A stretch of 47,726 bases of DNA from Dechloromonas sp. (lineage in GTDB: Bacteria > Pseudomonadota > Gammaproteobacteria > Burkholderiales > Rhodocyclaceae), in assembly GCA_028689015.1 (NCBI GenBank), contig JAQTXC010000019.1, positions 1 to 47,726 on the forward strand. The letters are read 5' to 3'. Position numbers and translations under genes: made by a program. Shown here piece after piece: positions 35,114 through 44,618 of the stretch. Within the stretch, counting starts at the first letter, position 1, and each line of letters opens with the position of its first letter. The notes below the pieces were generated by a model. That model was not told the origin of the DNA. It was given only the letters and a program-made list of their open reading frames with translations, and did not search any database.

Positions 35114-37063
35114 TTACAGACCGTCGGCGCTTGGTGCCCCGAAGTGGTAGCCTTGGCCGCCCGCCACCTGATCGCTGACCAGCATGCTGACCTGCTCGGC
35201 ACTTTCCACCCCTTGCGCAATCACCTCGACTTCCAGCGAATTGGCCAGCGTCACGATGGCGCGCAGCAAAGAACGGGCGTCGGCATTTTTCGGTGCCTCG
35301 GCAACCAGACCCGCATTGAGTTTGATGTAATCCGGTGGTAGATCACGCAACATTTGCAACGAATTAGGCGCCAGACCAAAGTGATCGATACCAAAACGCG
35401 CCTGATGGCTGCGCAACAAATTGGCAAAACGGCGAGCTGCTTCGATATCCAGCGAACATCCATATTCGGTCAACTCGAAGGACAGGTGCAGATTGCGCCC
35501 AGCCAGGCGCGCCAAACGCCCCGACAGCCAGGTCAGGAAAGCGGGATTCTCCAGGCTCTGGTTGGACATATTGACCGCCAGATTCAAGCCTGACTCACCG
35601 GCACGCCGTTCAAGAATGTCAAAAGCCAGCGCCAACAAGGCCTGATCAATGTCCGGCATCAACTTGTGGCGCATGGCCATCGGCAGGAAGACCGAGGCCG
35701 GCACCAGTTCGCCATCCTGGCCGACCAGGCGGGTCATGATTTCCTGTTGGGTCACCGCGCCGGTTTTGAGCGACACCACCGGCTGCCCCACCAGGCGCCA
35801 ACGGTTTTCATGCAAGGCATTCTTGATCAGGTCGCGCCAGGCCATGGAGCCGAGCGAACTGACCGCGGCATCGAGATTGACCACATGGTGCAAGGCATTA
35901 CGCTCGGCCTGCCGCGCACTTTCAATGGCCAGGTCAAGACGGGCCATCACGGGCGACCGGGTATCGCCTGGGCCGAAATGGACCATGCCGATACTGAAAG
36001 AAAAATCACCTTCGCCTTCAGGAAAGGCTTGCAACAAGGACTCGCGCAAACGCCGGCCAAGTTCGGCCACTTGCTCGGTCGACCGGTCAAAAATGATAAA
36101 AGCGAAGGAACCGCCCCCCGTCCGACACAGAATGCTGCCTTCAGAGCCCAGAATTTCACGGCCATAACGGGCAATCGCCGCCAGGAAATCATCTCCGCGC
36201 TTGTAACTGGCCTCGGTATTGAACTGCTTGAGGTTATTGACTTCGATGCCGATCAACACCCCTTCGGAAAACTGGATTTCGCCACCAAACACCTGCGCCA
36301 GACGCAAATCAAAACTGCGCCGATTGTCGAGACCCGTCAATTCATCCTGATACGCCTCCTTGCGGAAGCGCTCGGCCTTGGCCGACTCGGCATCGAGAAA
36401 TTCAGAAATCTTGCGCGACATGTTGTTCATCGCCCCCACCACCCGGGACAATTCCAGCGCCTTGGGCTTGATACCGATCTGCTTGAAATTCTTGCGCTGA
36501 ATTTCAATCGCGGTCTGCTCGATTTCCGACAAAGGCTGCAAGATCCAGCGCAGCACCATGCGCGTCGCCAACAAGGCCAGGCCGTAAGCCAGCAACATCC
36601 AGCCGGCAATTTCCAGCGTCGACCCCCACAGATATTGATAGGCATGCGTCGGCTGAGAAACTACGATCACCTTGCCCAACTGCCGCCATCCGGCACTCAG
36701 AAAGGCTTCGCCAGCAGGTGCCTGCAAAGTCAGCGCATCGGAAAACCAGAGCGGTACGCCATCGACCTTGGGCGGCAGGGAGCGCTCAAAGACCAGACGC
36801 CCGTCAGCTGCCAGCACCGCGATTCGCTGAAAATATCCCCGGTCGAACAAGGTGGCGACCAAGGTTTGCGCCAACACGTCATCGCCCTCACCCTGCGCCT
36901 GCGAGAGCGGATGAACCAGCGAAGACGCCGCATCCTGGGCATGCGAACCCAGTTGCTCCTCCAGATAAGCCCGTGTCCCGGAAACCCCCAGCCAGACCAA
37001 GCCGGCAAAAATCAGGGCGAAAATGATCGAAATACCGATGAACAACTGCTGCCGCAAGGTCAT
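35114..37063 (-). CDS. lapD: LapD-type c-di-GMP receptor with inactive GGDEF and EAL domains
   Basis: A 649-residue inner-membrane receptor. The order is transmembrane helix (about 8-28), periplasmic LapD_MoxY_N domain (GSHAQDAASSL, FDRGYFQRI, VPLWFSDAL, GWRQLGKVIVVSQP), second helix (about 150-170), HAMP, GGDEF and EAL. The GGDEF motif is GGGSF at 316-320, so no cyclase activity is expected. In the EAL domain the motif is EIM, the DDFGTG loop reads DHFGLA and the AEGVET glutamate is glutamine, so hydrolysis is unlikely while c-di-GMP binding may remain. LapD proteins sequester the periplasmic protease LapG to keep adhesins on the surface. No lapG or adhesin is in the window; the gene lies downstream of galE. 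Confidence 0.88.
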   Translation of the reverse strand: MTLRQQLFIGISIIFALIFAGLVWLGVSGTRAYLEEQLGSHAQDAASSLVHPLSQAQGEGDDVLAQTLVATLFDRGYFQRIAVLAADGRLVFERSLPPKVDGVPLWFSDALTLQAPAGEAFLSAGWRQLGKVIVVSQPTHAYQYLWGSTLEIAGWMLLAYGLALLATRMVLRWILQPLSEIEQTAIEIQRKNFKQIGIKPKALELSRVVGAMNNMSRKISEFLDAESAKAERFRKEAYQDELTGLDNRRSFDLRLAQVFGGEIQFSEGVLIGIEVNNLKQFNTEASYKRGDDFLAAIARYGREILGSEGSILCRTGGGSFAFIIFDRSTEQVAELGRRLRESLLQAFPEGEGDFSFSIGMVHFGPGDTRSPVMARLDLAIESARQAERNALHHVVNLDAAVSSLGSMAWRDLIKNALHENRWRLVGQPVVSLKTGAVTQQEIMTRLVGQDGELVPASVFLPMAMRHKLMPDIDQALLALAFDILERRAGESGLNLAVNMSNQSLENPAFLTWLSGRLARLAGRNLHLSFELTEYGCSLDIEAARRFANLLRSHQARFGIDHFGLAPNSLQMLRDLPPDYIKLNAGLVAEAPKNADARSLLRAIVTLANSLEVEVIAQGVESAEQVSMLVSDQVAGGQGYHFGAPSADGL

Positions 37064-37081
37064 GCGTTTTTACCCCCATTC

Positions 37082-37100
37082 GATCCGGCACTGCCGGATC
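37082..37100. other. Hairpin between galE and the lapD-type gene
   Basis: A perfect 8-base-pair inverted repeat (GATCCGGC / GCCGGATC) with a 3-base loop in the 63-base gap between the galE stop and the lapD-type start, both on the minus strand. It lacks a T run, so it may act as an mRNA processing or attenuation element, or a Rho-type end, or be nothing. Confidence 0.45.
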
Positions 37101-37126
37101 ATCTGCATTCTGACGCGAACAGCTCA

Positions 37127-38131
37127 TTACAACCCTTCCGGATTGCCTTCCTGCCAACGCCAGCCATCGGTGCACATGGCATCGATGTCACGCTGGGCGC
37201 GCCAGCCCAGCTGTTGTTCAGCCATCGCCGGATCGGCGTAACAGGTTCCGATATCGCCGGGGCGGCGGGCGACGATACGGTAGGGAACCGGGCGGCCGCT
37301 GGCCTTTTCGAAAGCGCGAACCATTTCCAGCACGCTGTAGCCGCGCCCGGTGCCCAGATTGACCGTCAGCATGCCAGGTGCACGTTGTAGGGCATCGAGA
37401 GCCGCCAGATGACCCAAGGCCAGATCGACAACGTGGATGTAATCGCGAACGCCCGTGCCATCGGGGGTGGCATAGTCGTTGCCAAAGACCGACAGTTCGC
37501 TGCGCCGACCGACAGCCACCTGGGCGACAAAAGGCATCAGGTTGTTGGGAATGCCATTCGGGCTTTCGCCGATCAGGCCACTGGCGTGCGCGCCAACCGG
37601 ATTGAAGTAACGCAAGATGGCGATCTGCCAGCTGGCATCGGACTGGCCAAGATCGCGCAGGATCTCCTCAATCATCAGCTTGGTCCGGCCATACGGATTG
37701 GTGGCCTGCAACGGGAAATCCTCGCGGATGGGCACGGTATGCGGATCACCGTAGACAGTGGCGGACGAACTGAAAACCAGCTTGCGCACGCCGGCTGCCG
37801 CCATCGCCTGCAACAAATGCACCGTGCCGACCACGTTGTTGTCGTAATAGGACAGTGGCAGATCAACCGACTCCCCCACCGCCTTGAGGCCGGCAAAATG
37901 AATGACCGAATCGATGTCGTGCTCGGCAAACACCCGGGCCAGCGCCACCGGATCACGAATATCGGCCTCAACGCAAGCCGGCCGCTGACCACAAATCTGC
38001 GTCAGGCGATCAAGCACCCGCCGACTGCTGTTGCAGAAATTGTCGAGAATCAGCAATTCCTCACCGCGCGCCAGCAGTTCAACCACCGTGTGCGAACCGA
38101 TATATCCTGCCCCACCTGTTACCAGAATCAC
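37127..38131 (-). CDS. galE: UDP-glucose 4-epimerase
   Basis: GalE interconverts UDP-glucose and UDP-galactose, for use in surface polysaccharides. The 334-residue short-chain dehydrogenase fold has the NAD motif GGAGYIGSH near the N-terminus and the catalytic pair S-S-A-T-V-Y-G and Y-G-R-T-K (YxxxK). The start is GTG at 38131, with GGAGG six bases before it. It is in the same direction as ugd, about 100 bases downstream of it. Confidence 0.95.
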   Translation of the reverse strand: MILVTGGAGYIGSHTVVELLARGEELLILDNFCNSSRRVLDRLTQICGQRPACVEADIRDPVALARVFAEHDIDSVIHFAGLKAVGESVDLPLSYYDNNVVGTVHLLQAMAAAGVRKLVFSSSATVYGDPHTVPIREDFPLQATNPYGRTKLMIEEILRDLGQSDASWQIAILRYFNPVGAHASGLIGESPNGIPNNLMPFVAQVAVGRRSELSVFGNDYATPDGTGVRDYIHVVDLALGHLAALDALQRAPGMLTVNLGTGRGYSVLEMVRAFEKASGRPVPYRIVARRPGDIGTCYADPAMAEQQLGWRAQRDIDAMCTDGWRWQEGNPEGL

Positions 38132-38187
38132 GCTACACCTCCGTCGAGATTGATCTATCTACACGGCCCACTGAAAAGCAGCCATGC

Positions 38188-38203
38188 CTGCGGTCGACCG
38201 CAG
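38188..38203. repeat. Perfect 16-base palindrome between ugd and galE
   Basis: CTGCGGTCGACCGCAG is its own reverse complement. It is in the 101-base gap between the ugd stop and the galE start. It could be a regulator site or a short hairpin; a T run does not follow directly on either strand, so I do not call it a terminator. Confidence 0.6.
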
Positions 38204-38232
38204 ATTTTCACGTTTTTGGGTGGTTGACCGCG

Positions 38233-39399
38233 TTAATCGTTGCCAAACAAGTCGCGGCTATAAACCTTGTCCACCACATCCAGAATATCGTCGGTAATGC
38301 GGTTGGCGATGATGACATCGGCGGTCTGCTTGAACTCGGCCAGATCGTTGATGACGCGCGAACGGTAGAACTCCGCCTCGGTCAACACCGGTTCGTAAAT
38401 CACCACCTCGATGCCCTTGGCCTTGATCCGCTTCATGATGCCCTGGACGCTGGAGGCGCGGAAATTATCCGAACCGGCCTTCATGATCAGGCGATAGACG
38501 CCGACCACCTTGGGGTCGCGGCGAACGATTTCATTGGCAATGAAATCCTTACGCGTCGTGTTGGACTCGACGATGGCGTTGATCAGGTTTTGCGGAACCT
38601 GGTTGTAATTGGCCAGCAACTGCTTGGTGTCCTTGGGCAGGCAATAACCGCCATAACCAAAGGAGGGATTGTTGTACTGATTGCCAATGCGCGGGTCCAG
38701 GCAGACACCGTTGATGATCTGCCGGCTGTCCAGGCCATGGGTAGCGGCATAGGTGTCGAGTTCATTGAAATAGGCGACGCGCATGGCCAGGTAAGTGTTG
38801 GCGAACAACTTGACCGCCTCAGCCTCGGTGTTATCGGTGTAGAGCACCGGCACGTCTTTCTTGATTGCCCCTTGCAGCAGCAGGTTGGCAAACACTTCGG
38901 CGCGTTGCGAACGCTCGCCGACGATGATGCGCGACGGATGCAGGTTGTCGTACAAGGCGCGCCCTTCGCGGAGAAATTCCGGCGAAAAGATGATGTTGTC
39001 GGTCTTGTACTGGGCTCGGGCTTTGGCGGTAAAGCCGACTGGAATGGTCGACTTGATGATCATGATGGCCAGCGGGTTGATCGCCACCACATCCTGGATC
39101 ACTGCTTCAACCGAGCGGGTATTGAAATAATTGGTCTCGCTGTCGTAATCGGTCGGCGTCGCGATGATGACGTAATCGGCGCCCTCATATGCAGCCCGCT
39201 TGTCGAGCGTGGCCCGCAGGTTGAGCGGCTTGTGATTGAGGTAATCCTCAAGTTCGACATCCTCAATCGGCGACTCCTTGCGATTGAGCATCTCGATTTT
39301 CTCGGCAACGATATCGAGCGCAACCACTTCATTGTGCTGAGCAAGCAGGATGGCGTTGGACAGACCGACGTAGCCGGTACCGGCGATGGCAATTTTCAT
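38233..39399 (-). CDS. ugd: UDP-glucose 6-dehydrogenase
   Basis: Ugd oxidises UDP-glucose to UDP-glucuronate, a precursor of acidic exopolysaccharide. The 388-residue length equals that of E. coli Ugd, and the sequence is very similar throughout: N-terminal NAD motif [40 protein letters not shown], the catalytic cysteine in [15 protein letters not shown], and C-terminal VYSRDLFG. The frame starts at 39414, but ATG at 39399 gives the family start. The gene is upstream of galE, in the same direction. Confidence 0.96.
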   Translation of the reverse strand: MKIAIAGTGYVGLSNAILLAQHNEVVALDIVAEKIEMLNRKESPIEDVELEDYLNHKPLNLRATLDKRAAYEGADYVIIATPTDYDSETNYFNTRSVEAVIQDVVAINPLAIMIIKSTIPVGFTAKARAQYKTDNIIFSPEFLREGRALYDNLHPSRIIVGERSQRAEVFANLLLQGAIKKDVPVLYTDNTEAEAVKLFANTYLAMRVAYFNELDTYAATHGLDSRQIINGVCLDPRIGNQYNNPSFGYGGYCLPKDTKQLLANYNQVPQNLINAIVESNTTRKDFIANEIVRRDPKVVGVYRLIMKAGSDNFRASSVQGIMKRIKAKGIEVVIYEPVLTEAEFYRSRVINDLAEFKQTADVIIANRITDDILDVVDKVYSRDLFGND

Positions 39400-39474
39400 A
39401 AGGTCTCTAGGCAAGTGTGAATTGAATTGTTGCAGATGATAAAAGAATAATGAGGCGGTGCAAAATCGATGAAA

Positions 39475-40665
<1,191 letters not shown>

Positions 40666-40667
40666 GA

Positions 40668-43600
40668 TCAAATCTCCCAATTTTGCAGCACTGCCAGTTC
40701 AAGCAAGGCGCGTTCAGCCGCCTGAAAATCCAGATTATTCAGCGCAACCGAGACACGCTGCAAGGCATCCGGCAAATCGATAGCGGCCAGCATGTGCTGC
40801 GTGTCTTGTAACTGCCGCACCGCATCAAACTGATTATCCGCCAGCAAGACCCGCAGTTGGCGCAGCGCCGCCAGCAAGGTGGCACGGTCGACCGGCGTAA
40901 CCAGCGCTTTTTCCACCAATGGTGGCAGTTGCAGCGACCCAGGGAGCCAGCGCCCCAAGGCAGCCTGCAAGCTGGCAAAGTCGATGGGTTTGGGCAGGAA
41001 ATCATCCATCCCCACGGCCGCACAGTGTTCCTGATCCTGTTCGTAAGCATTGGCCGTCACGGCAATGAGCGGCCGCCGAGGCTGCCCCTGCGCCCGCTCC
41101 CAAGCACGGATGCGGGCTGTTGCCTGATAGCCATCCATGACCGGCATCTGGCAATCCATCAACACGGCGCTGAACGCCTCGCCCGCCTCGATCCGTTCGC
41201 ACGCGGCCTGGCCATCGTCCACACACACTGCATCGAGGCCTAATTTTTTAAGCATGCGGCAAAGCACCGCTTGGTTGACGCGGTCATCTTCAACCACCAG
41301 CACCGGCCGCAGCGAAACCGCCGGCTCGCCGGCCGAATGAGCGACCGCCTGGGCGGGCAAGGCGGCAGCCGGGTCCAACGAACCAACCGCGGACGGCAAA
41401 CCCGACCGCACCGTAAACCAGAATCGCGCCCCCTGCCCCGGCGTACTTTCCACCCCAAACCGCCCGGACATGGCCTCGGCCATTTTGCGCACAATCGACA
41501 AACCCAGCCCGCTCCCACCGTGTTTGCGCGTTGCCGAAGCATCCAACTGTGAAAAAGTCTGAAACAAGCGATGCTGTTGTTCAGGCGCAATCCCGATCCC
41601 GCTATCGGTCACCGAAAAGCTCAACTCCGCCCAATCCTGGCCGCGACGAACTTCGTTGGCGTCGAGATGAACATAACCCTGCTCGGTAAATTTGATCGCA
41701 TTGCTCAGCAGGTTGGAAATCATTTGCCGCAGGCGAACCGGATCCAGGGCGTAGTCGCTCGCCACCGGGCCATGCCACTCAGCCGCCAGTTGCAGCCCCT
41801 TGTCGGCGGCCGGCTGCGAGAACAAACTGACCTGCTCCTGCAGAATATCGGCCGGACGCACCGCCACCGGATGCAATGCCAGCTTGCCGGCTTCGACCCG
41901 CGACAGATCAAGAATATCGTTCAGCAAGGTCAGCAAGGTCTGACCGGAACTCATGATCACCGCCGCATATTCCTGGCGTTCGGCCTCGTTGACCGCGGGC
42001 ATCATCAGCATCTGCGCCATGCCCAGAATACCGTTCATCGGTGTCCGGATTTCATGACTCATCGTCGCCAGAAAACGGCTTTTCTCCAGACTGGCCGCCT
42101 CCGCCACCTGCTTGGCTTCGTTCAACGCCTGCTGCTGACGCTTGCGTTCGGTAATGTTTTCCTTGATCCCGAGGAAATGGGTAATTCGCCCCCGCTCGTC
42201 ACGCACGGGTGAAATATTCGCCCACTCCCAATACAACTCGCCGCTTTTCTTGCGATTATGCAATTCGCCGGTCCAGGTCTTGCCAGACAAAATATCGCGC
42301 CACAAGGTCTGGTAGGTCTGCAGCGGCGTCTCGCCGGATTTGATCAAGCGCGGGGTTTTTCCTTTGACCTCGTCGAAGGTATAGCCGGTCTGGCGCTCAA
42401 AGGCCGCATTGACAAAGACGATCTTGCCATCCGCATCGGTGACGACAATCGAGGTCCAACTTTGCGCCACGGCTGAACTCAGCAGGCGTTGCTGAAATTC
42501 CGCCGTATGCAAGCGTGTCACATCGGCTTGCGTCCCTTCCCACAGCACCTCGCCATCAGCCAGCAGGGTCGGCGTCGCCTCCACATTCAAAACACGTCGC
42601 CCGCTGGCCGTGTCGACTTGGAGCTGGCAACTAAATGCCTGCGGCTGCCCTGTCGCCGGGTAGAAAGAATTGCGTAGTACCTGCTGGTCTTCAAGCCTCA
42701 GGCACTGCAGCGCCAAAGACGGGTCGTTGAGGACAACAGACTCATCCACCGCCAACTGTTGGCACCACAAGGCACTGACAAAATGAAAATGAATCTGTTG
42801 ATCCGGCGTGGTCTGCAACTTGAAAATACCCACCGGCAGGTGGTCAATCAAGCTCCGGTGCTCGGCCAGCAGACTCTCCAATTCCTCGCGCTGGTGTTTG
42901 ATGGCCAGGGTTTGCAATTCAACCTGGCGCCGGATCTGGCTGGTCCGGCCCGTCGCCTGCAAAATCAGCACCTGCAGCAAGCTGGCGATCAACAAACCGA
43001 GCACGCCGGTTGCCCAGGCAACCCAGGGACGATGGCTTAACAAATAGGCGCTGTTGGGTAAGAGCGTCATTTGCAACTGGCGATCGGCCAAATGCAAACT
43101 GCCATTCCACGCCATTTTTGACACCCAATCGGTGTCGACCGCAGAAGTAAACACCGCCTGCTTGCCTTCCGGCGCATCGGGATCTTCAATGCGCAAGCTC
43201 ATATCGTCTGGCAAGGTTTTCCAGGTCGCCATCTGGATGATCTGGTCCAGTTTGAGTACTGCCACAGCAAAACCACGCAAATCGGGCATTTCATAGCCGG
43301 CCGGTTCGCCCAGCGCCAGGTTGAATACGGGCTGCAACAACATCACGCCGACGTGCTGACCGCTCTCTTGAACCAGTTGCAGACTTTCCGTAACCGCCGG
43401 CTTGCCTGTTTGCAAGGCGCGATCAATGGCCTTGCGGCGTAAGGGGTCGGCATGAATATCAAAACCCAGGGCGGGCCAGTTGCGATCCATCGGCGCAATG
43501 AAGCCAATCGGCACATAGACCGGCCGCAAACCGGCCGGAATGAAACTACGGTCGGGCAACTGCTCGGTAATCTGGTAGCGCTTGGGGCGAAGCTGCGCTG

Positions 43601-44495
43601 ACATCCGCTGTTCAAAAGCAGTGCGATCAGCGGCATAAACCCAGGGGTTGAAACTGAGCGCAGCAATGTCGGGATGGTCGCGCAGGGTCAACTGCGCCAT
43701 ATGGTTAAATTGTTTCAGGTCAAACTTCGGTGACACTTCGATCAGGCGACGTATGGCCGACAAGGCCTCGGCCTGCTGGTCGAAACGCTGCTGGATGGCA
43801 TTGCGGATTTCTTCGGCATGTAGATTGATGTGTTCGCGCATCTGCGCCTGTTCCCAGCGCGACACGGCAATAAAGGCCGCACTGATCAACAGCAACACGG
43901 TCAATATCAAGGCCATCAATAAATGACGCCGCTCACGCCAGACCATGTCGTGACGCAGCAGGTAGAGCAACGACAAAGGGGTGGCAATGAATACGCCCAG
44001 CGTGTCGCCGACAAACCAGTTCCAGCCCGCATTAAATAACTCAGCCTCTGGAATGACCCCACGGGCCCCCAAGAAGGAAATCCCCACCAAGGCTGAAATC
44101 CAGCATACCAAGGGCCCACCGAGGAGCAGAAAGCGAATGATGTCGACTTCGGTTTCCAGGTGACGCCAACGCTGCTCAAGGAAACGCAACACCGCCCAGC
44201 GCCCGACAGCAGCCTGTGCTGCGGCCCCCAGGCCGATCCCGCCGGCCATCAGTGCCGACGACGGGTCGAGTAGGCCGTGCAGGGCCAGTTGCACCAGATT
44301 GGCCGCCAGCGAGCCCAGCCAGATGGCCGGCAAAACGGCGTTCCCTTGTGTCAAGGCGACGGCTAAAGCCAAACCCGCAGCGGGAAAAACCGGGCTGGCA
44401 AAACCGACGGGAATGGCCAGCAGCAAGCCGGCCGTCGCCAATAAAAAATACGGCAGCGCAACCAGTAGCAAGGATTTAAGGCGGGCAGGCATCAT
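40668..44495 (-). CDS. MASE1/CHASE-type hybrid sensor histidine kinase
   Basis: A 1275-residue membrane hybrid kinase. The N-terminal part has about eight hydrophobic helices resembling MASE1 ([42 protein letters not shown]), then a periplasmic CHASE-type domain ([14 protein letters not shown] and GVMLLQPVF) and another helix. The cytoplasmic part has one or two PAS domains ([29 protein letters not shown]), HisKA with H814 ([12 protein letters not shown]), HATPase_c, a receiver domain with D1114 ([12 protein letters not shown]) and a C-terminal helical segment that resembles Hpt but without an obvious histidine. The frame can be read from a TTG at 44573, but ATG 44495 (or 44492) precedes the first helix; neither has a good Shine-Dalgarno. 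The signal is unknown. Confidence 0.92.
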   Translation of the reverse strand: MMPARLKSLLLVALPYFLLATAGLLLAIPVGFASPVFPAAGLALAVALTQGNAVLPAIWLGSLAANLVQLALHGLLDPSSALMAGGIGLGAAAQAAVGRWAVLRFLEQRWRHLETEVDIIRFLLLGGPLVCWISALVGISFLGARGVIPEAELFNAGWNWFVGDTLGVFIATPLSLLYLLRHDMVWRERRHLLMALILTVLLLISAAFIAVSRWEQAQMREHINLHAEEIRNAIQQRFDQQAEALSAIRRLIEVSPKFDLKQFNHMAQLTLRDHPDIAALSFNPWVYAADRTAFEQRMSAQLRPKRYQITEQLPDRSFIPAGLRPVYVPIGFIAPMDRNWPALGFDIHADPLRRKAIDRALQTGKPAVTESLQLVQESGQHVGVMLLQPVFNLALGEPAGYEMPDLRGFAVAVLKLDQIIQMATWKTLPDDMSLRIEDPDAPEGKQAVFTSAVDTDWVSKMAWNGSLHLADRQLQMTLLPNSAYLLSHRPWVAWATGVLGLLIASLLQVLILQATGRTSQIRRQVELQTLAIKHQREELESLLAEHRSLIDHLPVGIFKLQTTPDQQIHFHFVSALWCQQLAVDESVVLNDPSLALQCLRLEDQQVLRNSFYPATGQPQAFSCQLQVDTASGRRVLNVEATPTLLADGEVLWEGTQADVTRLHTAEFQQRLLSSAVAQSWTSIVVTDADGKIVFVNAAFERQTGYTFDEVKGKTPRLIKSGETPLQTYQTLWRDILSGKTWTGELHNRKKSGELYWEWANISPVRDERGRITHFLGIKENITERKRQQQALNEAKQVAEAASLEKSRFLATMSHEIRTPMNGILGMAQMLMMPAVNEAERQEYAAVIMSSGQTLLTLLNDILDLSRVEAGKLALHPVAVRPADILQEQVSLFSQPAADKGLQLAAEWHGPVASDYALDPVRLRQMISNLLSNAIKFTEQGYVHLDANEVRRGQDWAELSFSVTDSGIGIAPEQQHRLFQTFSQLDASATRKHGGSGLGLSIVRKMAEAMSGRFGVESTPGQGARFWFTVRSGLPSAVGSLDPAAALPAQAVAHSAGEPAVSLRPVLVVEDDRVNQAVLCRMLKKLGLDAVCVDDGQAACERIEAGEAFSAVLMDCQMPVMDGYQATARIRAWERAQGQPRRPLIAVTANAYEQDQEHCAAVGMDDFLPKPIDFASLQAALGRWLPGSLQLPPLVEKALVTPVDRATLLAALRQLRVLLADNQFDAVRQLQDTQHMLAAIDLPDALQRVSVALNNLDFQAAERALLELAVLQNWEI

Positions 44496-44618
44496 CAAAA
44501 TGACAGGTGTCCGGACGTTTCCGAATAGGGGACGCATCATACCGCATGCGGCGAAACGCCTATAATCGGCCAAAACCAGATAAATACCGAAAATTTAGCG
44601 CATGCAGGGAGTTTGCAC

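Noticed and set aside
35666-37390. A 574-codon plus-strand frame across the lapD-type gene and the galE end
   Set aside because: It covers two real genes on the other strand and has no domain pattern.
38224-39420. A 398-codon plus-strand frame opposite ugd
   Set aside because: ugd matches E. coli Ugd along its full length; the antisense frame is a shadow.
44561-44566. TATAAT hexamer before the divergent GGDEF-EAL gene
   Set aside because: No acceptable -35 at 16-18 bases upstream, so it is not listed as a promoter.
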